Positions 1-12,059 of a stretch of DNA of 64,000 nucleotides are shown one piece after another. Under the pieces are notes generated by a model. That model saw only the letters and a program-made list of their open reading frames with translations, ran no database searches and had not been told where the DNA came from. The DNA comes from Canna indica (Eukaryota; Streptophyta; Magnoliopsida; Zingiberales; Cannaceae): the NCBI GenBank assembly GCA_034359265.1, contig CP136895.1:4342501-4406500 (forward strand). Reading direction: 5' to 3'. Within the stretch, counting starts at the first letter, position 1. Every line of letters begins with the position of its first letter. The position numbers and the translations under genes were made by a program.

Positions 1-99
1 CGAAAACACTAAACCAAATACGTTTTCGTAAGCAGTTTTGATTTCAATGAAACTGAAACCATGAAAACAGACTTGATTTCGCTAACCAAACAGGCCCTT
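1..99. mobile_element. Terminus of a DNA transposon, possibly hAT-type (runs off the left edge)
   Basis: Reading the minus strand, the LINE zf-RVT-like coding region stops abruptly near position 100. It is replaced by a sequence beginning GGGCCTGTTTGGTTAGCG, a motif often seen at the ends of plant hAT-like elements and MITEs. The other end lies outside the window, so neither a target duplication nor a second inverted repeat can be checked. The family call is an inference from the terminal motif alone. Confidence 0.35.
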
Positions 100-2498
100 A
101 AGATCTTAGGAGGAAACTTGAGTTTCCAAAGAACAGACCAGGACATAGAGGAGCTGTGATCACTAAAGCTACGACTTCTTAGGAAATAGTAAGCAAAGCT
201 TGTGGTAACAGACCCATCATCCTCAGCAGCCCAAGCCCAGGTGTCATCATCGGGACAAGGGGGTAGACCGAGTATCTTAATGGATTCTCACATAATTGGA
301 TGAAATAGCAACATTCCACAATTATCATTCCAAGCATTAAAAGGCATTAGATCACTTACATTATAAGTACTAAGATCCAAATCAACATTCACAAAAGTAG
401 GTTTAAAAGTAATGAGAACATCAAAGATCCAAGAAGCATTCATTACAGAAGTATTGCAATCAAAATTAATAATTCTTGTAAAACCAAATCTAAGAGATTT
501 AAAGGCAGATGCAAATAATTTCCAAGCCATAGAACATGATTTGGGAACATAAACACAAGTTTGAGTAAGAGGAGGGTATTTAGCTTTTACTAAAGTAACC
601 CACAAAGAATTATTTCCTTCTAAATAAGAGTAAATGCGTTTAAGCTGCAATGACTTGACCTTGAGATGAGGATCTTGCATACCAAGACCTCCAAGAGGCT
701 TAGGCAATGTAATAGTATCTCATTTAATTAGACGGAGACCATTATCATCATCTTTAGAAGTTCAAATAAAGTCCCTTATCATGGAGGAGATCTACTCAAT
801 AAACTTGTTAGAAATCCAAGAAACAGATAAAGTGTGAAGAGGAATAGAATTTAAAACAGAATTAACTAACACAATCCTGCCAACCTGAGAAATAAAATTG
901 TTTTGCCAAGAACCAATTCTGTTCTGAATATTTTCTAATACATAATTATAAGACCTAGAAGTTGCCCTTCTAGGTGAAATTAGTGCACCCAAGTATTTGA
1001 AAGGAAAACTACCATTTTTCATATTAAAGCAGAGCAAACAACATGCTTAGTAGAAGTATCAGTGTGATGGGGAAAGAACATTTCAGACTTACTAAAGTTA
1101 ACAGTTTGACCAGTAAGAATTTCATACCGAGAGAGAATATTCTTAACAGTATGAATACTTTTATCGTTAGCTCTAAAAACAAAAAGAACATCATCTGCGT
1201 ACATAACGTGGAACAGCTGAAAAGAGTTCCTCATTTTAAAAGGGGTAATTTTCTTATCAGAAACAATTTTATTAAACAAATTGGTAAGAGTTTAAACAAC
1301 AAGAATATAGAGGTAGGGAGACAATGGATCCCCTTGCCTCACACCTTTGCAAGAAGAAGAAAAAAAGCAGAAGAACTACCATTCACATGACAAGCAAAAA
1401 TAGAAGAGCTAATGCATGCTTTAATCCGGTTGATAAACAAAGGGGGAAAGTTGGTAATTCTAAAAACATGAATAATAGCATCCTAAGATAATTTATCAAA
1501 AGCCTTTTCCAGATGAAGTTTAAGCATAATATAAGGAGATCTACCTTTAGAATTATGAATAGAATGAGCACTTTCTTATACTAGAAAGATATTATCCTGA
1601 ATATTTCTACCTTTGAGGAAAGCAATTTGTTCAGGGGAAATAAGATAAGGTAAAATTTGCTTCAGTCTATTAGCTAATGTCTTGGCTAAAATTCTTTAAG
1701 TAAGATTGCATAAAGAGATTAGTCTGAAATCTTTCACTGTTTTAAGACACTTAGTCTTTGGAATAAATGTGATTTGGGTTTGCTTCCAATCAAACGAAAT
1801 AAAGCTACTATGAAAAAATGTAGTCACACAAGCAATGTATGAAGAAGAGATAGAAGACCAATAAGATTTTAAAAAATCTACAGTAAAACCATCTGGGCCA
1901 GGGCTTTTGCCATTAGGAAGAAATTTAATAACATTCCAAATTTCAGAAGCAGTAAAAGGAGCAATTAAAGTATCACATAAAGCAGAATGTAATATGTTAA
2001 AGACATGCCAACTAGCAGATTGAACAAGTGAATCAGAAGAAGACCAAAGGTTATAGTAATGTCTAGAAAAAACATTTAGGATGGACTCATCATCAAAAAC
2101 CACCTGATCCAAATGATTAATTATAGAGATAATCCTATTTGTTCTTCTCTTAGAAGTAACTATGTGATGAAAATAAGCAGAATTTCTATCTCCATCAGCA
2201 ACCATTTGACATTAGCCTTACCCCACCACTTGAGGAAGATTTGTCTTTGAACAGCTATGGCCTTATTATAGGAAGACCTAAGAGATTGCTCATGTTCTAG
2301 AGTAAGGTTCTGCTGAGACTCAAGCTTTTCTAAATTGAAAATTTGAGCCTGAGTGGAAACAAGATTTTCTTCAAGGTTACCCTGAGATTTCCTATTCCAT
2401 TCAGAGAGAGCAAACTTAGTTTGCCTAAGGTTCAAAGAGAATCTGATGAAAGCATCAATGTTTATATTAGGAAAAGACCTAGTCCAAGTCTCATACAC
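100..2498 (-). pseudogene. L1-type LINE reverse transcriptase region (ORF2 C-terminal part), decayed
   Basis: This is the ORF2 reverse transcriptase of the first LINE, read right to left in several broken frames. Visible blocks are an N-terminal helical linker (about 2498-2210), RT motif GKSPGPDGF (near 1900), an FIPK block, the catalytic YADD box (about 1190-1203), and the C-terminal segments SFPFKYLG and GRIVLVNSVL (about 1020-830). These are followed by a zf-RVT-like stretch with a PKPLGGLGMQD block (near 700) and WKLKFPPK (near 120). At least five frame changes and several stops mean it cannot make enzyme. It follows the endonuclease of the same element and is cut off on the left by another transposon. 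Confidence 0.85.
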
Positions 2499-3289
2499 AA
2501 TTTAATGAGAAGCATTGTATTTAGGTCAGAAATTTTGAAATTTAAAACACCTAGACCTAGACCTAGACCTAGAAATCCCATGATGAAGGTCAAGGAGGAG
2601 AGGCTAGGGCAATGATCAGAACCAGTCCTAGGAAGATGAGTAATAATGGTCTTACCATAAAAGTGAAGCCACGCAGAATTAGCAAAAGCTCTATCAAGCC
2701 TAATAAGGATTTTTATAGTATTCTTCCTATTATTAGTCCAAGTGAAATTAGAGTCAATAAATTTTAAATCAACCAAACCAGAATTAGCAACAAAATTGCG
2801 AAAATCAAAAATAGATTTGTCAATAGTAAAGGGCAACCCACTAAACTTATCAACAACATCCAGAATAGCATTAAAATCGCCCATGACAAGCCAAGGAAAA
2901 TAGGTAAAATTAAAATTTAACAGGTAATTCCACAATTCAACCCTAGCAACTGGATTAGTACTAGCATATACCAAAGAAAACAAAAAATGTTCAAACTTAT
3001 CAATATGAAGAATGGCATGAATGACATGAAAATTAATAGACAAAACCTGACATTGAACCGAGGAGAAATTCCAAGCAAGAATAATCCCACCGGAAGCACC
3101 CCGAGAAGGAGCAGAGGCCCCAACCCAGTTGCGACCAAGAGGCTTAATAAACAATTGCGCATCAGAATTATCCAGGTGAGATTCCAGAATAGCAACAACA
3201 TGCAAGTGATAATTTTTAATCAAACTACTCAATCTCTCCTTGACAAAACGCTTGAATGCCCCTCTAACATTCCAAGCAATTAATTTCAT
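2462..3289 (-). pseudogene. L1-type LINE endonuclease domain (ORF2 N-terminal part)
   Basis: An APE-like endonuclease/exonuclease/phosphatase domain of about 240 codons opens ORF2 of the LINE and would nick target DNA for target-primed reverse transcription. Recognisable parts, in order, are the start MKLIAWNVRG, an ESHLD block with the metal-binding Glu, GDFNAIL, RLDRAF and SDHCPSL. The domain itself is uninterrupted, and its ATG lies 7 nt after the stop of ORF1. Near its end a fourfold ACCTAG repeat (2549-2572 on the plus strand) encodes a Gly-Leu run absent from normal domains, after which the frame is lost relative to the RT. Confidence 0.88.
2549..2572. repeat. Hexamer microsatellite (ACCTAG)4 inside LINE ORF2
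   Basis: Four perfect copies of ACCTAG lie in the coding region just after the endonuclease SDHCPSL motif. On the minus strand they encode alternating Gly-Leu. The expansion is a local slippage product. Confidence 0.8.
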
Positions 3290-3296
3290 AAAAAAA

Positions 3297-4452
3297 CTAA
3301 TTAAAAGTTGGAGAGTTACTCCCCTGAGCGCGGGTAGAAAGATCCCTTTTATATGAAATGGTTAGCACCGCATCAGAGACAGATCGACGACGTTTGTTGG
3401 CCATAGAATCTTCCAAGATCACCAGGGGGCCCAGATGAGAACCCGGAGCTGAGCGTTGACCTTTCCTCTGCCGCGGAGGTTTGGGAGGGGGAGGCGGAAT
3501 GGGAGTTGTCGAAAAGACTAAGGTAAGTTCATTCATCATTTGCTCGAAAGATCTTAACGGAGGGGTTGTACCAGACGATGCATTCTTAACACCCCCATCT
3601 GGATCAGCTCCAGAGGAAAAGAAAGAACCCATGGCCGGTAAAGAAAGAGCCGAAGAAGACGGAGGATCGTCACCCGGTTGCGGCAAAGTGGGAAGAGCGG
3701 TGGCGGATTGTAGTTGGGGGTCAAAAATAGGGTTATCCAGAACACTTCCCTTATATAAAGTAGCTTTATCGGAGTCGAGTTGCGGGCTACTGCACATGGG
3801 ATCTGAACGCCCAAACTCTAACCCTAACCCTAAATGTGACTCAGAAAGCATATCTAACCTGCCTGAACGAGCCCGGTTCAAAGATCGACTGGGCGAGCCA
3901 GAGTCGAAACGGGACAAACTTGATCCAGACACCGGGTGGCTCAAGGCATCCTCGCCTTGATCGCAACGGTCAAGTCGCACCTCCTCATCCAAAGAAGTCG
4001 CAGCAGGATTCATACCAGCATCCTGCTGACGACAAGGACAGCGGCGGCGGACCTTGAACCCAAGGACCACAAGCTGGTTCCATCGCCCCCATAGGTGCCG
4101 GAGAAGGGGCTGCCAAGCTAGGATTATTCAGAGCCTCATTCAAGTTCTGAGGAGAATCTGCAGGCAAAGGAGTAGAATTAGAAATTTTACAATTAGTAGT
4201 AGAATGCCCAACCAAACCACAACCAAAACAAATTGAAGGAAGATTTTCGTAAGAAACATGTCGAAACACCTCAAATCCTTCATCACCAACCCAAATTCCA
4301 TCTCTCAACGGAGAGGCGAGATCAATTTCAATGCATACCCTGATATACTTACCTCTCTCTCGAAGAAAGATCTGTGGTCGATACGAAGCACCCAGCCAAG
4401 ACTGGTCGCAATTAGACCAATAGATTGTTCATTCCACAACTCGAGAGGTAAA
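3297..4452 (-). pseudogene. LINE ORF1 C-terminal part with CCHC zinc knuckle
   Basis: This is the 3' two thirds of the ORF1 (gag-like, nucleic-acid-binding) protein of the first LINE. From the right edge it carries the end of a DUF4283-type domain (a block resembling GLIATSLGWVLRID), then YENLPSICFGCGLVGHSTTNC, a CX2CX4HX4C zinc knuckle near 4220. A low-complexity Ser/Pro/Gly tail follows, ending at the stop just before the endonuclease start. One frame change lies near 4000. At 4452 the coding sequence breaks exactly where a solo LTR is inserted and resumes at 5998. Confidence 0.82.
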
Positions 4453-5997
4453 TGTTGGCTTTAGGTTTTCAACCTTAGTCTTAATCTCGGTTTTGATGGT
4501 TTTGATGATAACAAACATGTGACTAATGATTTCATTGAGAATATGTTTCAGGTTCCATATCAATTAGCGTTCGATGTCCTCAATAGGAAAAATCAGAGAA
4601 ATAAGAAATCGAAAGGACATTGATCGTCGCGCTCGGGTTCGTCATGGAAAGTTTCTCTAAGATCGGCGTGTGCACAAAAGTCACATTGGACGGGCTCAAA
4701 GTTCACATGAGAGCTCTCCAAGATGATGCGCATTGAAAGCCGGAATCCAGAAACCAAGCGCGGAAGAAATCGGCTGAAAAAACAATTTCAACCTAAATTC
4801 GATCGACCAGGCGGTCGACTAAATGTAGGTAAAAATGGACAGTAGCCATTCGATCTACCTGTCGGTCGACCGAACATAAGGAAGAAAGCGCAGCAGAGCT
4901 ATTTCGGTCGACCGGGCGATCAACCGATGGAAGCCCAAAACGGGCAATAGCTCGGGCGGTCAACCCGTCGGTCGATCGACCTGCGTTTGTTGAAGACGCG
5001 AGATCGCGTCGGTCGACTGATGGGTCGACCGAAGGTCGGGAATGAACAGTGGCGTCTGGTGGTCGACTCATCGGTCGACCAACCACAGGGAAAATTACAG
5101 CAGTCGAAAGACCGGTCAACCAGTCGGTCGACCGACCATTCGATCGGCGGTCTGCAATTGATAGTTTTCTATCCGTTGAGCAGTCGTTTCTTTTCGAGGG
5201 TATAAATACACCCTCATATACTTCATTTGATCTTCCTCTCCTACTCTAACAGAAATTATTGAGCATTTTAAAAGGAGATTAAAGCATTCCAAAGATTGAT
5301 TGCGGCGCTCTGCTCTCTTCGTCAAGCTCTTCTTCAAGCGTCTGCTTCCTTGCCTCCCTCAACTCTGCTGCAACGAGTTTATCTGACTAGTTGAAGGATT
5401 GAAGGATTGCAAAAAAGTATGAATTCGTGGTTTATTATTTAGCTCTTTTGATTGTAAATTTTATCTGTTATTTAAACTATTTCTGGATTTGTGTCTGTGT
5501 AAAGACCTAGGGTTGTTAGGTCTTGTTGTGTGAAGTGGTATCCTTGGTGTAGAAGGAGTAAAGCCACTTGTGTAAACTTAGAGCTTACTGGGATTTGTTC
5601 TAGTTGTCCCTTAGGTTGAGGTGGGAAAGTGCTCTGGATAGGAAGGCGGGATACTTTCGAGTGTGGAAGTGCCTTCGGTTGGAGAGCGGAGACTTTTCGG
5701 TGCAAAGTCCTCGTTGTAAGGGAAACTCTAATTAATCTAGTAAAATCTAGTTTGAAAATCCTGAGCGGTGTGCTTAGGTAGTGGAGTAGGCATTGGGACC
5801 GAACCACTATAAATTATGTGTTTGCATTGCTTTCATTTTGTGCTTAAATTGCTTAATCATTTATAAGCTTCTGCATCTAATCGCATTCAATTGTAAATTG
5901 CCTAACTAATCTAAGAAAACGATTAAAAGTGAATTTAGACAAATCGAATTAGTAAACATACTATTAACCCCCCTCTAGTGTCGTCATTTCACCAATA
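4453..5997. mobile_element. Solo LTR (about 1.5 kb) inserted in LINE ORF1
   Basis: The segment begins TGTTGG and ends CCAATA, an LTR inverted terminus (expected CCAACA) with one change. It is flanked by GTAAA (4448-4452) and ATAAA (5998-6002), a 5-bp target duplication with one substitution. The LINE ORF1 reading frame continues from one flank to the other, which fixes the boundaries. It contains a promoter-like TATAAATA (about 5200) and a cluster of GTCGAC palindromes (4810-5150). No primer-binding site, internal region or second LTR is present, so it is best read as a solo LTR left by LTR-LTR recombination. The superfamily is uncertain; the CCCCCCTCTAG block near the end is reminiscent of Copia LTRs. 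Confidence 0.8.
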
Positions 5998-6271
5998 ATA
6001 AAGTGTGAATCCTTACCCAAACAGCAGCCATGGTAATCGTCTCTGTCCATGGTCTGAACATCGAACGCCATGGTATCAGCCGAAGAAGCTATTACCACGG
6101 AAAGACCATGTACGGCCCTACCGTTATGGCATCCGTGGCTTGTTGAGGAGAATCAAATTGAAAAACGAAAAAACTTCATCAAGATCCAAAATAGATTTCA
6201 AGCCAAGAGAATACCACAAATTTTCTGCCCAAGATCGAACAATAAGAACCGGCGGAGTACGACCCAAGAAC
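5998..6271 (-). pseudogene. LINE ORF1 DUF4283 fragment between two insertions
   Basis: On the minus strand this stretch encodes DUF4283-like blocks, including FQFDSPQQATDAI, a GPY block and VWVRIHTL, typical of plant LINE ORF1 proteins. It has stops and frame shifts. It is bounded on the right by the CACTA element at 6272 and on the left by the solo LTR at 5997, and is the middle piece of the same ORF1 as 3297-4452 and 12060-12406. Confidence 0.75.
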
Positions 6272-6295
6272 CACTACAACAAAAATGATATTTAT

Positions 6296-6451
6296 GGGCA
6301 ATTTTTTAGAATCATTTAATTATTTGCCTCTAGATATAAGATTTAGAGACAATGAATATAATTTTTATCTTTAATACCCATTTTATTAATCTTTAGCCCC
6401 TAAATCTTATATTTAGAGGCAAATAATTAAATGATTCTAAAAAATTACCCC
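6296..6451. repeat. Inverted repeat (foldback) near the left end of CACTA 1
   Basis: The left arm starting GGGCAATTTTTTAGAATC (6296) is repeated as a near-perfect reverse complement ending at 6451. The arms are about 50 bp around a loop of about 50 bp. It would form a strong hairpin if transcribed. It includes the subterminal AGAGGCAAAT motif. Confidence 0.8.
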
Positions 6452-7856
6452 TAAATGTCATTAATTAAATCTTATAACCAGTAAAACATATAATTATATT
6501 AAAATTAAAAAATAAACACATTAATTTACCCAAATCCTAATGTTATTTCCCTCGGCATTTTTTTACATCCCGCGCTCATCGTCCCCAACCCGCGGGCTCT
6601 TGGCTATATCAAATTTCCATCCCAACCCTAATCGCCGAATCATCGCACCCCAACTCCTAATCTCTCATCTCCTCCTATTTCTCCTCTATTCCCATCTGCT
6701 TCTGGTGTTCGCTCGCCGTCTCCCTTCGTGGTCTTCGATTGCGGAGTCGATCACCTTCCCATCTCCTTGCGATCGCAGTCGATCAAAACTTTATCGTCTC
6801 TACCTGAAAGGTAAGGATTCTATGATTTTTTTTTCACTTCTACCTGTATTTCTCTATTGTGGATTTCATGGTGGACTTCTACTAAGGTTTTGGGGATTTC
6901 ATGTTGCGGCAATTTATCAACATCTGTTGTTGCCAGTGTTATCATCTCGTCGCTATCTCGTCGAGATAGCAACGAGATAGCATCATCTCACCCAAAAATC
7001 TCATAGCGTCCGGACAAGATGACTGGTAGCGAGATATCTGCCATCTCGTCGGGATCTCGTCCATGGATGGACGAGATCCCGACGAGATGGGTCGAGAAGT
7101 TAGAGAAAACCTAAGTTTAAAAAAAATGCCTCAGAGAAAAAAAATGCTCGATTGTTGCGAGTCAACACAGAAAAAAAATGCCTCATTTGCCGATCGCGCT
7201 CGCTGCTCATCGCTCGAAATCCACCATTGCGCTCGAAGCTCACTGCTCGCCAAGACGCCGCTCTCTGCTCGTCAAGACGTCGTTGGATCGCTGCTCGCCA
7301 AGACACCAACACTTGCTACAGGTTCTTCACTTCTTCTTCTTTCTTCTTTTCTTTTCTTTCTTCTGGTCTACTGGTCTTCTTTTCTTTTCTTCTTTTTTTT
7401 TCTTCTTCATTTTAAACTATGCACAGTGGTCTTTTTTGATTGCTGTAGGTTTTAAATTTATAATTAGTTATATGTTTTAATGTAAATAACATTTAACTAG
7501 TGGTGTTTCTATGCTTTGGTCTTCTGCATATAATTTAAATTTTATTGCAGTGGTCTTTTTTGTGCGCAGTGGTCTTCTCTTCATTAGGTTTTAATGTAAT
7601 TCTTAATTTGGTTTTATATATTTTACCTATTATTAGTTTAAACTGTAGCTAAATTTTGATTGTTGTTGTGGTCTATATTTTAAAGTTTAAATTGATTTAT
7701 CTTCTATATTTTAATTGATCGCCGATTGTTGTTGTGCTAGTGTGCTGTAATGTCCATTTTTTTAATTGATTTTCATGTCCATTTTAATTGATTGCTCATC
7801 TTACATCTATATTTTATGGTTCATGACTATGTGAATTTAATTGGATTTATGTTTGA

Positions 7857-7859
<3 letters not shown>

Positions 7860-7892
<33 letters not shown>
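7860..7892. repeat. (TA)n microsatellite
   Basis: An uninterrupted run of about 16 TA dinucleotides inside CACTA 1. Confidence 0.9.
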
Positions 7893-7899
<7 letters not shown>

Positions 7900-10800
7900 T
7901 CGATATGTCGCGAAATGGATGATATATCGATCACGAAACGATATTATCGATGTCAAGATTCACTACCGTGAAATTTTTTTGATTGTGATAATAAGCTTGG
8001 TCGTTGCAGACACGTTTATTGTTGATTTTCTCCCTAGTCCTTTATTTTGTTACCTGAAGTTAATTTGTACGATTCTATTTACTTTTGTTATTATATGAAA
8101 TTTGAGTCAAATATCATTTTGAAGAGTTTGACATTAATACCATTTAGAAGAGTTTGGCATTCGAGTAGATAGGTCTGATTTCGAGTTTGACATTAATACC
8201 ATTTAGAAGAGTTTGACATTAATACCATTTTGAATCCTACTTCTTTTGAGGTGTGTTAGGCAGGTTTTGGATTTTTGTTCTTGTAATTTTGTCCCTTGAT
8301 TACAACCACCTAAGAGTTTGCATAAGTCATTGCATTATATAATTTATTCAATATAAATAAATTAGTTGTACATTTTGAACCATCCTAATACGAGAAGGTT
8401 TTTGGCCGAAATCTCCATTCTAAATCCTGTCCCAAGTACCCCAAGTGCCTATCTTTAATACATTAATATATATTTTTAGCTCATGGTCTATTGAGTCTAG
8501 ATGGCTCATAATTCTATGAACCATTTAAGTTAAAACTCATCATTGTTTGGTAGCTATAAAGGCACTCTAAAATATTTTATTCTTCTATGTGGGACTTTTC
8601 ATCTTCTCTTGTAAGAAACTATACAACATTTAGTTACCATTTAGTGATGCATTTAGCTTAAAAAGTTTTCCATTAGTGATGCAAACTTTATCATTTAGTG
8701 AGAAAACTAATTCCATGTGAGCCCTGCAAGATACATTGAGCTAAAATGTAAGCCATTTGCACAACAACCCAACATGATGCTTTAAGAACCATTAACACTA
8801 GGGCTCAAGCATTTGATCAAAATAAACATGCTGCAATTATTTATTTGAAAAATATTGCAATTGAGTTATGACTAGGAAAGTGCAAGAGGATGAGATCAGA
8901 GGAGAAAGATATGGAGGATAAACGATAAATAGAGGTCATTGTGCTATGCAATTTAGTTAGAATCATTCATCTCAAAAACATGCCTTATGCCAGAGCTAGA
9001 AAAATCATACCTTAATCAACATACCCATCATCGACCCCTCAATTATATTTCTTACATTAAATATTTATTGATTAGTTTCTTAAGCCCTTAAAAAGGATGG
9101 GCAGTGCACAAATATCCTTGGAGTCCGAGGAAGGAGCATGCTACCTTGTCCTTATTACTATGAGGGGAGATGTTATTTTTGTAGACTTGACCCTAGTCAA
9201 TTATAATGAAGCAACCTTGTTGTTTCCAAAATCTGTCACTATGATATCTAAACTAAATCGTGGAAAAAAAAGACATTATATTTAGATACTATCTTATTTT
9301 GGGGTAATCTAAGACTAGGATATCCCTAATCAGAAATAATTGGAACTTTTATTGGTTTAATTCATACTTCATGTTAGTTATTCGCTTAGAAGTTATTCTC
9401 TTGTTTTGATTAGTTCTTTTGTTGGAGAACTTCCTTAAATGGGCTCTTATTTTTATTAATTATATATAAGCATATTCTTCTTTTGGCCGTTCATATGTGG
9501 TTATTGTCATTGCTGGTTTCTTGCTTTTACTTCATCATATGATCTAGCATTATATTTATTGTAAATTAATCAGTCTCATCGTCTCCAAGCTGTGTGACGC
9601 AAATTGTATGGATTATGAATTGTGAATTTGTTTTTTCTTTATTTTCTAAGAACCAGTATTGGCAGTACTGTCCTATTTCTTGGTAATATCATTTTATATA
9701 CTGGCTATGCATATTACTCAAAGTAGAAATTAGGTAAATTGCAAGCTACTCTGCTTGTTATCGTAGGATATTTGGTTTTACAAGTTACTGATTTTCTTGT
9801 CTGAAAAATGCTTGTGCTAAATTGAGATTGAGAAGGGCATGATGATGATCTATTTGCTGATAACATTGTATTTTTTTCCAACCGTACAAATTCTTGTATG
9901 TATACTTTGAAGGCTTTCAACAATGACATAGAATCATTCTATGTTTCAAACAAATAAATTTGCTATGAGAAGAATAAGAACTATGCCTTTAAAACTTTTC
10001 AAGCATTGCATTCAACCAGGTTACCATCACTTGCACCAAATTTCCATGATAAGCACAATATCTGATTTAAAACTCCTCCTTTGTACCCTCACGTTCTCCG
10101 ATGAGGTTAGACCTTGGTTCTCTATGTCAAAGAATTGATTCATTATTGAATCTAGTAGGATTGAGGAGAAAATTTGTTTATAGTGTCGTAAGATTTTAAT
10201 TTAATGAAAAATAACTTCTCGACCTCCTGGACCTTGATTCAATCCATTGCATATGTTTTCAATCAAGAGTTGTCTATCTTTAGAGATGATAAGCGAGATA
10301 TTGCTATCGGGATGAAGAGAAAAAAAAAGAATGGACTAGCTTGAACCGGTAGACACTCCAAATCAGTAATTACTAGCATCTTGAAAAGATAGCCTTCAAG
10401 CCAGCTAGAAAGTGTTAGCTAAACTAGCTAGGTCTTTACACCTGGACCACTTACCCTTGCAAAATAATTAAGCCACATAGGATATAATAGAGCATGGTTT
10501 CTGAGAAATGGAATGATTGAAAATATAATTAAGTAAGTAATTCTATTTTACATTTTGGTAAAATGATATATTTTTTATTTTCTTTAGAATTCTAATTCCA
10601 AGAGAACAAAGACATGAGTACGTCCTTCTATTGAGGTAAATATGATATTAAATTCAATTTTTCTTATCTTAAACTACATTGTTACTAATATCAGTTTTAA
10701 ATATATTTTTAATTATATTTAAATAATAGATTGGAAGTAAAGTTGTATTGAAGAGTTCTAAGCCTCCTCACGAGATACTAGTAGCTAAAGGTATTTTGAA

Positions 10801-11529
10801 GAGTACACATCAATCTACAAGAGTTGGAGGGCATGAATTGAGAGAAGAATGATATGAGGTACATATTGAAGAAGCATTGATTAAGAACGAACCACTATTA
10901 TAGCCTTTTGGATCTACCAAGATCATTCGACAAGCTGTTGAGTTAAGTGTTGCGTGGCCACATAATTTGATATGTGTTGAAATGTTTATATATAATTTAT
11001 TTAAAATATTATTGTACCAAACTTCTAATTATTGTTTTCTTTATTTTTTTGTAGGTTGAATGTGTCTTGGATGACAGTTGATTGAACAATCATGCATCTT
11101 TATATTTTTAGTGAACTTAAGAAGTTTGAAATTTAAGTGAACTTTAGATGTTCGAGATTTAAGTGAAATTTAAAAGTTTGAGATTTAAGATACTTATTTG
11201 TCAATATTAATTTTAGAATAGACATGTCTACATTTTTAGTAGAATATTTTGTTTTTATCTTTACACAGTTTATAGTTGAGTACTAACTTATACATGTGTG
11301 AAATATGGTTGTTTAAGTTGTAATTATTTTTTTTATTAATTATAATATTTTAGTTAACAATATATTATCTCTAATCCTAATTAATTTTTTGAGTAAAATT
11401 AATTACCTCTATATAATTTTTATAGACAATTAAATATTTAAATTATCTATTAATTAAATATAATGCAAAAAAATAGCCTAATTTTTAATTTAGAATCAAT
11501 AAATTTTATTTTTATTAAAGACAAATAAA

Positions 11530-12045
11530 TATGTCTTTATTAATATTTTTAGAGGCAATTGTATACCTAATGATATTTATATATATTAAAGACAAATATA
11601 TATACCTCTAATAGTATTTTAGAGACAAATATGATACATGCTTCTATCCGTGTATACATATTAAAGGCAAATATAAATGCATCTATTAGTATTTTTAGAG
11701 ACAAATATAAATGCCTCCACTAATATTTTTAGAGGCAAATATATATGCATCTATTAATATTTTTAGAGACAAACGTATACGCCTCTATTAATATTTTTAG
11801 AGGCAAATGTATATGCCTCTATTAATATTTTTAGAGGCAAATATATTATATGCCTCTAATAGTATTAATATATTAGAGGTAAATATATATACCTCTATTA
11901 TATTTATAGAGACAAATACATTATAGGTCTCTAATACTTTTAGGGACGGGGGCTCTAGAGACGAACAATTTTATTTGTCTCTAAAAATTATGGAGACAAA
12001 TATTTAACTTTTAGAGACAAATTTAGTTGTCTCTAATTGTCACTT
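11530..12045. repeat. Subterminal repeat cluster of CACTA 1
   Basis: More than ten copies of a roughly 30-40 bp module containing AGAGGCAAAT, ATGCCTCTA and ATTAATATTTTT follow one another in both orientations up to the right terminal inverted repeat. In CACTA elements such subterminal motifs are the binding sites of the TNPA-type protein. That role is family knowledge and is not demonstrated here. Confidence 0.8.
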
Positions 12046-12059
12046 TTGTTGTAGTGAAC

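Larger units (their letters stand above)
6272..12056. mobile_element. CACTA (En/Spm-type) DNA transposon 1, non-autonomous
   Basis: The element starts CACTACAACAAAAATGA and ends with the inverted repeat TCACTTTTGTTGTAGTG. It is flanked by a perfect 3-bp target duplication AAC (6269-6271 and 12057-12059), the hallmark of CACTA elements. Both ends carry many copies of a subterminal motif around AGAGGCAAAT, dense at 6310-6440 and 11530-12040. About 5.8 kb of AT-rich interior was examined in all frames. No TNP2, TNPA or Transposase_24 similarity was seen, and the longest open frames look non-coding. It sits inside ORF1 of the first LINE and is therefore younger than it. Confidence 0.88.

Noticed and set aside
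3816..3834. Telomere-like CTAACCCTAACCCTAAA
   Set aside because: Only about two and a half units, and it lies within the low-complexity tail of LINE ORF1; not an interstitial telomere.
6540..7480. Several open frames inside CACTA 1
   Set aside because: Low-complexity Ser/Leu/Phe-rich translations of T-rich DNA; no transposase motifs.
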